The translations under genes and the position numbers were made by a program. A DNA stretch of 64,000 nt from Morchella semilibera. Its lineage: Eukaryota > Ascomycota > Pezizomycetes > Pezizales > Morchellaceae. The stretch is from positions 3,565,973-3,629,972 of the forward strand of contig WBVU01000003.1 of NCBI GenBank assembly GCA_009192285.1, in the 5' to 3' direction. This document shows positions 37,057 through 49,043 of this stretch, in pieces; position 1 is the stretch's first letter, and each line of letters starts with the position of its first letter. The notes under the pieces are model-generated. The model was not told where the DNA came from. It ran no database searches and was given only the letters and a program-made list of their open reading frames with translations.

Positions 37057-38898
37057 TATCGAGCTCAAAGTACCTTCGTTAGAACTATATTGATACTATA
37101 GATAGTGATCTCATCTACTCAGCTTAGGGATCGCACTGATCATCATTACACCCTAGAGTTGGGCTCCTACACCGGGAATTGTGCATTACTACCACTCTCG
37201 ACACTTCAGCTTTGATAAATTTGAGGGTAGATCGATCCATGTAGCACAAAAGTCTTGCCAGGGCTGCTAATCCGGGGAGAAAAAAAAGAAAAAGTCGCGC
37301 TTCCACTCTGAATATTGTACCTACTCTAATAGTAGCAGTAATATCAGATTTAGGGCCGGCAGATCGTTGCGAGCAAAGATCGATTAGGTTTGGCCATGGC
37401 TCCGGGGTGCATAATTCTCGGCATAGATGATTTCGACATCACTGGATCCATGGACTTTACACAAATGTGTATCCGCATAATAGAGATAACCTAATTATGT
37501 CATCCATGGAATGTACATCGGAGTTGGGTGAGAACTAACAAAAAATGTATGTAGACCTTAGTACGTATTGGCCCGCTTACCTTGAGCTCTAACAAGCAGA
37601 GGAACATAAGGAGTGATGGATTATTATTGGCCAATTGATATTGTACCGGTAATTGGGGAGTGATCTGGGGGAACACAGTGTAGCTGCATGGCCTGCAGCT
37701 GGTCATATCATCGATCAATGGGAATCACAGGCAGCGGGGGTGGGAATCTGTGGGTGTGGCTCAGAAATCTAGTACTCTACATAGGCTGACGATGGAGGTT
37801 GCTTAGGTTTCTTCCCTGAATCTTTGCTGTCTCACTCCCAGGATCAGTTTCAGTTCCCAGGCCAATGGCAAGTGCTTAGTCTTGCCGAGCTCCTTCTGAT
37901 TTTCCCAGACCATAAAAGTTCGACATGTCGAGACACACAACTGGGCACGTGCATAAGGTTAGTGAAAGTTTATATTCCATGAAACTTTACTAAAGTATGG
38001 TCCCAACTCAAACATCCCCGGTTGCTATCTTATTTTTCAGCAAGTAGCTAAGTACATACTTATATATGATGTAGGTACCAGTACATAACTAAAGGAGAAG
38101 CTTCAGATTAGGGCACCTTCAGTTCGGCTCGAGCGTCATTAGAACAATAGTCTCTGGAGAACACAAGACGTATAAATTTAGAGTGGTTGAATATTACTGT
38201 TGCTCAAACCATGGGCTTGTGCTCTAAAAGTGGCAATCGATCCTTGACATCCATGGTGGTGATCACCCCACGCAGGGCATTCCACGCGTTACAGCAACTG
38301 AATCACTTCGGCCATCAGAGACATCGTCGTAATTGCGCCACTGGGTGGGTGTTTCCCGGCTTGGCTGCCGAAAGCGCATATGCCGGTACAAGATACGTGC
38401 TTTAATATCTGTGTTTCCAGATCGAGGACCAATTGGTTGGCTCGGATCGCTGTTCCCATGGACGCAAAGTGGGAAAACAAGTGTCGATTGTTGTTTACAC
38501 GGTACTTGTAGGCCTCTATCGATCCTAGGTAGTGGTACAATTGTGTCCCCGGCAGCAATTTAAGCCTTCCGACATGCATGAGCATGGGCCTGCATCACCT
38601 CTCCGATATCCGAGTCTCCCCAGATCAGGGGATAGGCCGTAGTGCTTTGAAATAAACACTAGGTTTTCTAGCTTTGGTATGTATGTATATGGTGGGTATG
38701 CATTAATTGAATTCAAATCACAGGCGTTATTTTTTCTCTCCCTTAACTGCGTGATTGGTAGGGGACCCGTTGCACTGTGTATGTAGCGAATTAATAGGGA
38801 ATCCAACACCCAAAATCATCGGTTAATATTTGGGGCTACTATTTGGCGCTTACAGGTAATACTCGGGTACGAGGTTAGAACCAGAACATGCAATGGAG

Positions 38899-38937
38899 TT
38901 ATTTGTATGGCAGAGCGGCGCCACTCCATACAAATAA
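38899..38937. repeat. Perfect 12-bp hairpin
   Basis: The arms ttatttgtatgg (38899-38910) and ccatacaaataa (38926-38937) are perfectly complementary around a GC-rich 15-nt loop. This could be a small foldback or a solo terminal-repeat relic. Function is unknown. Confidence 0.8.
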
Positions 38938-39364
38938 ACCCTGTCTCTTCACTTGCATTTTCTGGCCCTTATTGCTACACGGTGAGAATACCAGTGTAGG
39001 TACAGGGCCGTATGCAGGCTCCTGGCTTACTCTACAGCATAGAAGAATGTAGTCACTCTAACTGGGTGGGCCGTGCCGAAGCGGCATTTTGCCCCGTAGG
39101 TCTAGGTGATGCGTCGTAGTGGAGTACATATATAATCATATCCCTAGACTTCCTACTTCCACCAGTGCACCACCACCAGTGCACCACCACCACTCTCTTC
39201 CGAGCGAGCTTCGCCGTGGCCACCACTATTCGACAGATTCTCACAGCGCCCTTCCCTGAGCCCTTCAGAAATCTCTCTTTGAAGTTCCTATTGTTTCATA
39301 TCACCGTTCTTTGCAACTATTACTCGACCTCCACAGCCACACAGAGTATACTAATCAAAGAGCA

Positions 39365-41428
39365 ATGAGTCGAAAACGCGCCCAGTTTTCCCCACGGGTT
39401 ATTGCCCAAATGACCTTACTTGGTGAGCTAGTTTTACTGGTTTTCTTTGAGTATGGGAGAGAAGCTAATTGCTACTTCTTGAATCAGGAATATGTCGTTT
39501 CGCAGAACCAGTAGCGATGACCTCCGTTACCCCATATCTCGTTAGTACTTATATCCATCATTCAAGCTTTGATATGACGATGTGTCTAATATCTTAGCAG
39601 TACTACATGATCGCTCACTTTGGAGTCCCACAAAATGAGATCGCCAAGTATGTGGGGATAACCTTTGCTAGCTTTTCCTTCTGTCAGTTCTTCACCGGTA
39701 TCTGGTGGGGAAGGGCGAGCGATAGTGTTGGGAGAAAACCAATAATTTTGTTCGGTCTAACTGGAACACTATTCTCGATGATGATGTTTGGCTTTTCGAC
39801 GAGCGTCAAAATGGCCATTGCTGCAAGATGTTTGTCCGGACTAGTGAATGGAAATGTATGGAGCCCGAGTTCAGAAAGGTGCTAAGAGCTTATTCCTGAT
39901 GGTACGAACACAATATAGGTGGGGATTGTACGGACTATGATTGCAGAAATGGTTCCTGAGAAAGAGGTATTTATAGTCAGCTCTGGGGAGAAAAGACAAG
40001 TTTCGAGTGGTCATTAACCTAACTATTAGCTACAACCCCGCGCATTTTCTACAATGCCTCTTATAGTAAGCACACTCATTTATAACTGATATATTATGGC
40101 TGCCCACATTTTTTTCGGAGCTAACAGCAATTATTAGTGGACTGCTGGGACAGTCGTTGGCCCCATACTCGGTGGGCTTTTGGCGGACCCAATCACAAAC
40201 CACCCAAGCTGGTTCAGCGGGGAGCCTCCTGCCTTTTTCAAAAAGTTCCCATTTGCTCTCCCGAATATTGTTGCTTCGATGTTTTTCGTTATCAGCTTAT
40301 CCATAGGATTCCTTTTTCTAGATGTAAGGACATTTTTTCTGGGCGACTAATTATCGATTGATGTACTTACAATATCTAGGAAACACTTGAAACCATGAAA
40401 TCGAATAAGCCTGATGTAGGCCGGAGAATTGGAGATAAGATTATTAACTACTTCAAGTCAAGGTCTCGTCATCGTAAGAATATTATAGACGAAACCACCT
40501 CTTTGCTCCAAAGCGAGAGCTCGTCTATATCAGATGAGGAGATTGCTACCGCACATATAAAACAAGTCGCCAAACCTCAAACTGCCCCACCTATACGTGA
40601 TGCCTTTACTTTCCAGTCTACGATGAACCTGCTAGCCTACTCCCTTTTGTCTTTGCATACAATGACCTTTGATCAAATTTTTCCTGTGTTCCTGGCATTC
40701 CCACCCGAAAGTCCTGAAAATAGGCATCTGCCCTTCAAATTTTCCGGCGGCTTTGGTATGCCTTCTTCTCAGGTTGGGTTCCTTTTCTCGATATATGGGG
40801 TTATCGGTATGCTGCTGCAGGTAAGCTTGAACCCCCAAAGCCCGCTCCAAGCTTTTCCTGACTTGTGATTTGTTCTAGATTTTTTTATTCCCCCTAGTGA
40901 CAAATAGACTAGGAGCCCTTCGCTGCCTAAGGATTGTCTCTTTTATGTTCCCGATTATCTACTTTCTCACTCCTTTTCTTGTGCTTGTCCCCGAGAGCAT
41001 ACGACAGCCAGTAATCTTCACACTGTTGACTTTTAGGCTCATGGCGGGAATATTTGCGTTTCCCTGCAGCACAATGATGTTGACAAACTCTTCCCCAACA
41101 TTACGTCTTCTCGGGACACTTAATGGGGTTGCCGTAACCTTAGCTGCTATGGGGAGGGGTATTGGTCCAGCTGTAAGTTTTGAGATTCGAGGTTCTTGCT
41201 CTTGTACTAACTATAAGAAACTAGGCCGGGGGATTCATGTTCAGTGTGGGCCAAAGAATTGGCTACCTCATTCTCCCATGGTGGGCTCTTTCATTAGCAG
41301 CACTTATTGGGGTGATGCCTGTGCTTCTTCTGGTTGAAGGTGAGGGCTTTGCTGGGGACAAGGAGGCAGCTGCAAGAGCTGTAGAAGTAGGGGAAGAGAG
41401 AGAAAGAGAAGACCCAACATTGAAGTAA
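39365..41428 (+). CDS. MFS transporter (DHA1/ZIF-like, YCR023C type)
   Basis: Nine exons: 39365-39422, 39488-39540, 39601-39855, 39919-39966, 40030-40065, 40138-40323, 40380-40820, 40879-41172 and 41225-41428. They sum to 525 codons (524 aa) in one continuous frame. The protein is an integral membrane major-facilitator-superfamily carrier with about 12 helices. Motif A is clear in the loop after helix 2: FFTGIWWGRASDSVGRKPII. The start LLGICRFAEPVAMTSVTPYL and the central cytoplasmic loop rich in Ser/Glu (TTSLLQSESSSISDEE) match the fungal zinc-induced-facilitator-like/YCR023C group. All introns have good GT..AG ends (for example GTAAGC..TTCTAG). The fifth exon is only 36 bp. Substrate is unknown; related carriers have been linked to vacuolar or plasma-membrane export. 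No biosynthetic genes are adjacent, so a cluster-specific exporter is unlikely. Confidence 0.92.
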
Positions 41429-42488
41429 GTTTCTATAAAGTGGAAAATAGGAGAGCGGATTACTCGGTAAAAAAAAGTTCATTGTTTTTTCTATGTGTTT
41501 CTTTATGCACTCTCTTGATGATATCGAGCTTCTTTGGCTTTCATATGTCATACATCTTTTCCTATGGGTCCATTCTTTGGCTTTTCATATGTCATACATC
41601 TTTTTCTATGGGTCCACTACCTATTTTTATAGAGAATTGAGACGACTTTTATGAGCGGTTATTCCAGACAAAATAACAAAAAATGCTTGATCCGCTTTTT
41701 ATCTTCAGCTGGCCTTGAAGTATATATGTATATACATGCATAAGTATATAGGTTAGGTCTTATATTGTTGAGGATGTATAAATGAACCTGCAGCCGAGAT
41801 TGTGAGGCATGGACATAACCCGAGATGACCCATGAATTGATACATTGCATCATCGGCTTGAGAGGCATTGAAGTAGATGTTAATGTTCTGCCGTTCTAGT
41901 TTTTACCCCCCCCCCCCCCCCACTTCCGCTTCTTTCACAACTTACTATGTTTTGCTCTCAATTCTAATTTTCATGTACGCCCAGGACCGAAATTTGGTAC
42001 CCTTATAGCGGGATTACCCTTATAGAGGGTGCCAGTACTACACAAATAAAAGAAAGCCGACCGACGCGTGGTATATACCCTTCTAGAGAGCTAGGAGATA
42101 CATGCCCCATACAGCTAGGAGATACCCTTATAGTAAGCTTTGACTACATATATCCAGATAGAGCGAATGTAACCCGGTAGATATTCTAGGTCTCGTCTTG
42201 GGGTGCTTCACGGACCCATACGGGCACATGTATAATGGTAATTTTTTTTCTTTTTTTCTTTTTTTTTTTGCGGTCTCGGGTTCCTTAATTAATTGATCTT
42301 TCCAAATCTTGAAGCAGCAACACCTACCATGGAAAACCTAGCCCTGGCTCCAGTCGCGCGCCCCATGTCTTCTACCAAAGAACCCTCGTTTAATAGTGCC
42401 TTAACTAGCCACCTCATGCACGAAGGGTTACCCACGTTACCCAGCATATTGAACCAACTCTCATCCTCAACATAGACCCGTCCGAGAA
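41429..42488. other. Intergenic region with local repeats
   Basis: This stretch holds a 43-bp tandem duplication (41530-41616), a C-run (41907-41920) and a cluster of the 11-mer TACCCTTATAG (41998-42133). The right end is T-rich and would be the promoter of the Cys-rich gene. No gene is supported. Confidence 0.5.
41530..41616. repeat. Tandem duplication of a 43/44-bp unit
   Basis: Unit 1 (41530-41572) and unit 2 (41573-41616) both begin ttctttggct and end tatgggtcca. They differ by one inserted T and one C/T change. They lie about 100 bp after the MFS stop codon, probably in its 3' region. Confidence 0.9.
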
Positions 42489-43242
42489 ATGAGTTCCGCC
42501 TCAACACCTGCATCAGCGCTTCCTTCAGTGCGGATTACACCCGTGGAAGGTTATTGTCCTAAGCATCCAATTGGAGCGCGATCCGAAACTGCCCTTTTCA
42601 ACTTCCTGGGAGTGTATCCAGTGTTAGTTTCGGTAGTGGAACAGCTTGAGCAGGCCGAACTTCTTAACCTGACTCTCACGTGTAAGACTATCTCTGGTCT
42701 TATAGCCGGCGATAAAGCTGCGCTTAAGAACATGCAAAATCAAGCTATCCACCCTGTTAAGACGATATGTGAGTTCTGCGATACAGAAGTTTTGTTCTGC
42801 ACTGGGTGCAATTTTGATTTCCATGTAAGTACAATCTCAATATGGTTGCTACTTTTAATAATAATCCCGACTCTAGCCCGGGCAATACGAAGTCGAGCAG
42901 GTGCACGAAACAGCCAGGAGGATAGCTCGCATCTGTTGGAACTGCCATCCCAAACTTCCTGAAAGCACAACCAGCGAATGTTGTAAATGCGACAGGAGCA
43001 TAAAGTACAGGTTTCTTTGCAAAAGGTGTGCCCGAGCAGAACAAACACAGCGCATCAAGGCCAAAGAGCCGCGCCTCAAGAATATCGATGAAAACGAAAC
43101 CGGACCAGGTTCGAGGTGTAGATGCGGTATTTGCTCGAGATTCATCCCAGCGAGAGAAAAGGATAACGGGCTTGGGCTCGTCGAAGTTTGCAGGTGGTGT
43201 GGAAAGATCTCAAGTTATTGCCCGAAAAGCCTCGACTCTTGA
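42489..43242 (+). CDS. Unrecognised F-box-like, cysteine-rich zinc-binding protein
   Basis: Two exons: 42489-42824 and 42877-43242, giving about 233 aa. The 52-bp intron has a GTAAGT donor and a CTCTAG acceptor, and both exons meet in phase 0. The first half has a short F-box-like helical stretch, VVEQLEQAELLNLTLTCKTI. This is typical of fungal proteins that link to SCF ubiquitin ligases, but it is only a weak match. The rest is dense in CXXC pairs: CEFCD and CTGC in exon 1, then CWNC, CCKC, CKRC, CRCGIC and CRWC in exon 2. That is enough ligands for several zinc ribbons. I do not recognise the family. The reading frame ends at a TGA after CPKSLDS. Similar Cys-rich F-box genes occur as expanded families in some fungi, so this may be one member of such a family (inference). 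Confidence 0.65.
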
Positions 43243-46200
43243 GTCGAGAAGGTGATATGGTGACGAGATGGCTATGTGATTTAGATGAAGCATTTCTTGT
43301 CAGAGTATGAAATTAACTAAACTGCTTTCCCATATCTGGTTATAGAAATAATATTCTCTTCATGATCATATAAATATAAGAAAAAAGTGACCTACATTAA
43401 TCACAGAATATCACTCGTTCATATACCTGCTGGCTAGTTTCCAGGTCTAGCCAGTACCACATAACTCATACCGTATATCTCACGCTTTTATTAAACTCCT
43501 ACTGCCAAGGCATAGGATATGTGAGGTGTTTGGAGCCTTTACTTGGTATGATTTCCAGGTCACGGCGATAACCAATTGCATCGAATCCTCCCGAGAAAAA
43601 GCGGAGTAGAAGTCGTATTTTTGTGGGAATACTATATTAGGAGATGTCTTTGGGGATTACCAGGAGCGGAAGAAGAAGATGGGATATCTTGAGATTTTGT
43701 AGTATTTTAGTTATCAATGGTAATACCGAGATTATAGCTCCCCAGGCCCGCGATTTCGGCGAAAACAATCTACTTCCAGCAACTAAGATTAAACATAATC
43801 ATATCTACGAGCGCTTTTGGTTATAACTTCTTACAGCAGAGCTCCGATAGTGGCATACTCGATAGTAGCATATTCTCGATAGTAGCATATTCTCGATAGT
43901 AGCATGTGGTTGGCCCAATCCCGAACGAATTGGCACAGGCAAATCTGTTCTCGATACAAGCATATTCGCGATAGTGACATAGGAATTTCCATTCCAGCCC
44001 ATATGCCACTATCGGGGTTGCACTGTATTACCTTGAACAGGTTTTAAAATTTTTATTAGGATTGGGTACTTATACTCAATTAGTTTCTTAGCTACCTGTT
44101 GTAGTATAGCCACATAAAATCGATGTAGATAACCTGTGTCTCTTAAATTGGGGCCCAAATATCAAACTTTTCCGCAGAGGTAAGATGATTTCTGGTCTTT
44201 TTCTCTCCCTTTTTAACCTAACAAATCACTTGGTTTCTTCATCGACTCTCGACCGTTATGGATCGACTTCCAACTAACATACTCATACTGTGAACATACA
44301 AATTTCACAAGCCACTTATAGAAAAAAAGGCCGGTGACAAAGGACATATAAGCAAATTCAAGTGGAACTGCAAGTTGGCGCAGCTATGGCACGCTTCGAA
44401 GAAAGGCGAGCACTGGTGATTGAGAGTTAGAGGGACGATCTTGCTAGCTCCGTGCACCTGTGTTTATATATATCTAGGCCTAGAGTCAGCTGTCATTATC
44501 AGTAGTTGATCCTGGCTTCACGGATAAATGTTCTGTGCTAATTACTGATCTATATGCATATATACTTTCTTACTATTATTGAGAGCTCTAAGCGAGTGAT
44601 TTGGCTTCTCATAGTCCCAACTACAACCACAATGATTATTGAGTGAAAGTGGCAAGACCAAGAAGCTGCACTCGGGACCCATCACCCCGACAAAGGGCTT
44701 TTTCTGCAGTAGCCAGAAGGATATGTATCGTCTTTTCACCGGCTAGTATATAGTAGGTCCGTCTTTTGTTCGGAATATCGTGCTAAATACCCTTGCCGCA
44801 TGAAGGTGTAAAGCCCCACTAGGTCAACTTTTATACTGATACCCTCATAAAGCTCTAGCAAGCGATTCACTTACACATCAGACGCCTCTAGGGCGCAAAA
44901 CAGCGCCGCCAGGTCTGTGGTGTAACTGTCTTACACCAAATGCACCAGGGCAGTGTGCTACCGTCCAGCGATCGCGGTGTAAGCGTAGGTGGGGTGTGGG
45001 GGTGGTGGTCCAGAGAGTTAGTTGTCCACGGTTTCATATGTAACGTAACCCTAAGTTCAGACTTTTGGATACCCACTTAGGAATCGATTGCAGCGGCAAA
45101 TTTTCTTTCTCCAATAATAATAACCTTCGAGGCTTCCGAACCCTCTTAAGAGGTACTTATTAGGGCACGGGTCTGCCATCGCCGTCTAATCAGTCAAGCC
45201 ACCCCTCAACGTCTTTGGTTTAGTTGATCGTCCTCGTAGTAGAGAAATTTTTGTCTCAGATCTGTGAGCCTGGCCCTTTATTCGTCAACATGTAAGGTAA
45301 GGAGTTAATTGCATATATCAGTGGCAATGACATTTCCATATTTGAAAGTCTCCAAGCGAGAGGTGTGATGACAAGGAGTACACACTATGCGCAATATCAT
45401 GTACTTATATATTGTACATACACGTACCTTTCTTTAGAGTACATGTAGTCCTGGGCGCTAGTTATCCACGGCCGGTTAAGCATGCGAGATCACTCGTTAT
45501 TTGTATCAAGGTACGATGTATCTACTTGTATTGTCCCAATTACTATTATTGCACTAGCAACCATTCAACCCCACCAGACTTGAGGCCCTGCAGAATCACA
45601 GGAACTAACTCAATCCGAGTGTATTAGAGTCAAGCCACGACCATTTCTCCATCCAAAAACGATTATATCACACTTGAACTATCATGGTGAGGTCGGTTGC
45701 TATCGTGCGCGAGAGACAATACTTAATTTCACCGCAAGTATGTACATCCAACCGCGCATGTGCTAGAAGCACAATTAACTACATACTATAGGCTTCTACT
45801 CTATAGCTAGCTACGCTATATACAACATGCAAGCAATTCAGACCTGTAACTGCGATGCAGAAAGAGTGGGCCCAGGCTAGCCTTAAGCTCCGGTACCAGG
45901 TCTGGGGTCAACAGAATTTCTCGGATCAAAGTTATTGGCATCTGCACTTGAAGGTTTTTTTTTTTTTTAAAAAAAAAAAAAGAACGGTGCTAGTGTATAA
46001 GGAAACAAAAGGTTGGTCACACAAATATTGGTGGATTTTTGAGATACAATATTGGCATAAAATACCGACATAGGGGTAGGTGGTATGCGACATGATATCG
46101 TGTATAGCCCTATATATAAACGTTAACCGGTCGTTATATAGGGCCTATCCTGGGGCTTAATTGTACATGAAGTTAAACCCCGATCAACGTCGATGCGATG

Positions 46201-49043
46201 CATCAGGCAGCATGAAGGGATGCCTAACCATCCAATCTTTACTCTACCCTACATCCTACGGACGGAATATATATCCAAGCGCCGTTACTCCCACAGAAAG
46301 CTCGTTGACCTATTGAGCTCTCGGAGCTGTAAGTATAGCCGGAGAAATAACAGTTACGTACCAGCTAATTACTTTGACACCCAGTCGAATTGGGACTGAG
46401 ACATACATTCCAGACTAGAAAAGTGCATATCAGCCAGTTATCCGGTTCTCATGTACCCTACCTCATGATATCCAGTATACTATTCAAAATCAGGCAAGCA
46501 ACGTACTAACCTCATAGTGGTTGAGAGGAAATCCTCTATTATACGAAAAATTAATGGGCCATAGATACCTAACGCAAGCTCTACAATTAGTGGCAAAGCA
46601 TAATTTCATCAAATAGAACCCGACGTGGTTACTCCGTGTTGGCGTTTCTATGGAAAGGTCTTGATGAGGAGTTGTGGGAAAGCCCGTCGAATTGATTTGT
46701 AGTTCTGTATAAAAGTAATCGGGTTTGTACTCCTAGCTTTCAATGGTGAGTCACTAATTACATGTCAATGGCTCCCCAAAAAATGTCAGAAGTACCGTCA
46801 GCTGGCCCAACACATGGGCACATGCAAAAGTAAAACATTCAATTACAAGTAGATGGATGCATCAAAGTGTTGGCATTTGTACTGGATACAGGTTAGATAT
46901 TTTCACCCGAACTCGGCTCGGCCCGTACGTTCTGTCACAATTAACGTCTGCATATGCTGGGCCTACAAAAGTGTTTAAGGATCTTGGCACCCCATATACA
47001 AACCTCCCCATTCACGTGCTATAACCCCCCAACGCACAAGGAATGCTCCCGGAAGGGAATTGAGAAACTTGATCAGTTTTTGAGATGATCGATATTGATA
47101 TTGAGGGAATCTTCCCCGTATCGGATGATCATATACATACTTTACATGCATATCTATTAAATGATTCGTATCTCAGGAGACCTTAAATAAGTCGAGTGAT
47201 TGTTTGTGACCATAGCGTGTCTCATCGCACGTATCTATGCCCAGTCTGATCTGATCTCATAAAGCGGGCTGCAATTCGCGTTTCCGGCGGGATCTCCACA
47301 CATTTACAGGGCAACAAATGTATAGTTGAGGTCTGATATAGAAGAATGCAACCCAGAGCCTGAACTACTTGGACCTCCTATAGTAGTAGACATGTAGCAA
47401 ATAATTATTAATTGCATGTAAGCTGGTCGCGGTAGCTATCCAGCATATGGCAGATCTGTGACACCCTCCCATGCAGTCCACAAGACCAAAAAGGTATAAT
47501 GTGCTCTTAATGAGCATATTCCGATTCCCTACCTCTCACACTGCTCTGCCTTGCCCTGGGTGCATAATCGTATAGCTGCATTGTAATTTCTAACATAGAG
47601 TTTTAGATACTCTTTGGGTCGGAAATTTGATAGGGGGAGGCTTTTGGCTAAGCCATGAGGGCATATGAGCCAGTACGAGCCCGCACGCAACTCCCTAGCC
47701 CCTCATCCTCATCTCCCTTTTCTTTTTGAGGAACTAGCAAAAATACCGGACGCCCATCTTAAGGGAAAGGTTTCCAAGCCAGTTAGGATATCGACAGGAG
47801 CCTTTGACGCCGCAAGGCTAGTTCGCTATACCCTATGTATGTATGTATTCAAATACAGTTGGGTATTTTAGGGGTACCTTAATGCCCGCTCTGTACATTA
47901 TGTTAGTTAATCTCGATAGAGCGGTACCTTTTGTAAGTACCATTCGTCCTGATAGAATATTAAAGTGTTGAAATCACGTGCCGATTCTACAGGAAGAGGC
48001 CGAGAGAGAGATTGATACTTCATACATGCATGTCTTTCCTCACACCTTCTCAGTGCCAGTGCAATTTCGTGTTAATGGTTTGCGGGAGTAGGTTCCGGCT
48101 TCTGCAATACGCACTGCACACGCAACACAGTCAAAGTGATACACCCGGGAAGGCTGAAGGGCGGATGTCAGTGTACGCAGGTGGCTTGGGCTCCCGCAAG
48201 AGATCCATTCGCGAGTTTTACAGCGGATACAATTCCGCAGATGGCGCTTTGGCCCAGTGAGATTGGGGAGGTTTCTGCGATATCAGCTGCAGGGGAGTTG
48301 TTCCTCGGGAGAGCGGCCAGAATGATTTGTTTGACGCGCTTAAGGCGATGGTCTTTGGGTTGATCTAGTCTCAATACTAATAGCCTTATTGTTGATTATA
48401 TTTACCAAACCCTCATTTCTAACAAGGAGCACATGTGGCTACCCTGGTGCATACAACTATTGTTGATGGTCGATCTAGAACTGCTAGATATACTATAAAA
48501 AGCGATATTATGAGGGGATAATAGCTTAGTTATAGGAACCTCAATTCAAGGAGAAGAAATAGTCTTAAAATATGTTCTGCTGGTCGGCTAGTAAAGTACA
48601 TACATACGATCGATCATATTAACCACACTTAGCTGCTGTTTCAACCTCAAGTGTACATTAATGTAGAGGTATTTTACTACCCAATAAGAATCAGTTCATC
48701 TTGCGCCAAATTCTGTCCACCTCCACTGGTATCTATGAACCATCTTGTCATGTTTGAAATAGGCCTTGACAAGTAATAACAGATCAATTAGATGGTATAA
48801 AGAAAGACTTCATATCAAATAAAAACACAAAATTTTTGCAAAGGAAGATAGTAATATCCACAGTCAAAACTGCAAACCCAAGTGAGTAAACATAAGATGG
48901 TACAAAAGTCAATCTAAAGCAGTCTTATCAGTGTTGAACAATCAAAGAACCCCCCCCCTCCCTCCCTAATATAAGAAGACGACAATCAAAAGTAGAAGAA
49001 ACAAAAGTGCAGAAAAAGCGAAAAGAAGAAATCCCAGTACCGA
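43243..49043. other. Gene-poor region of about 5.8 kb
   Basis: Apart from the MITE at 43834-44025, I see no feature with coding support. It contains a T-run/A-run palindrome (about 45956-45980), one TACATGTA (45440) and an imperfect foldback around tagccctatatata/tatatagggccta (46105-46148). Open frames such as 47665-47871 and 48012-48260 are short and lack protein-like composition. Confidence 0.5.
43834..44025. mobile_element. 192-bp pogo/Tc1-mariner-like MITE with subterminal repeats
   Basis: Both ends start CAG on their own strand and share CCGATAGTGGCATA at bases 11-24. The first ten bases match at half the positions, so there are 24-bp terminal inverted repeats with five mismatches. A TA dinucleotide flanks each end (43832-43833 and 44026-44027). 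Inside, the motif CGATAGTAGCAT recurs three times in a row at about 17-bp spacing (43859-43905). Diverged copies lie near 43952 and 43969. CAGT..CGATA-type ends with TA duplications are usual for pogo/Fot1/Tigger-related elements. There is no coding capacity, so transposition would need a transposase encoded elsewhere. Confidence 0.75.

Larger units (their letters stand above)
35374..39364. other. Gene-poor region of about 4 kb with a MITE
   Basis: The left part is the promoter of the 288-aa gene, followed by a cluster of eight TACATGTA copies (35598-35918). A 116-bp inverted-repeat element lies at 36941-37056 and a 12-bp-arm hairpin at 38899-38937. The right end is the promoter of the MFS gene. 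Open frames at 38187-38585 overlap on both strands and are not convincing. Confidence 0.5.

Noticed and set aside
38187-38585. Overlapping open frames on both strands
   Set aside because: Both read through the same 200 bp without recognisable motif; treated as chance.
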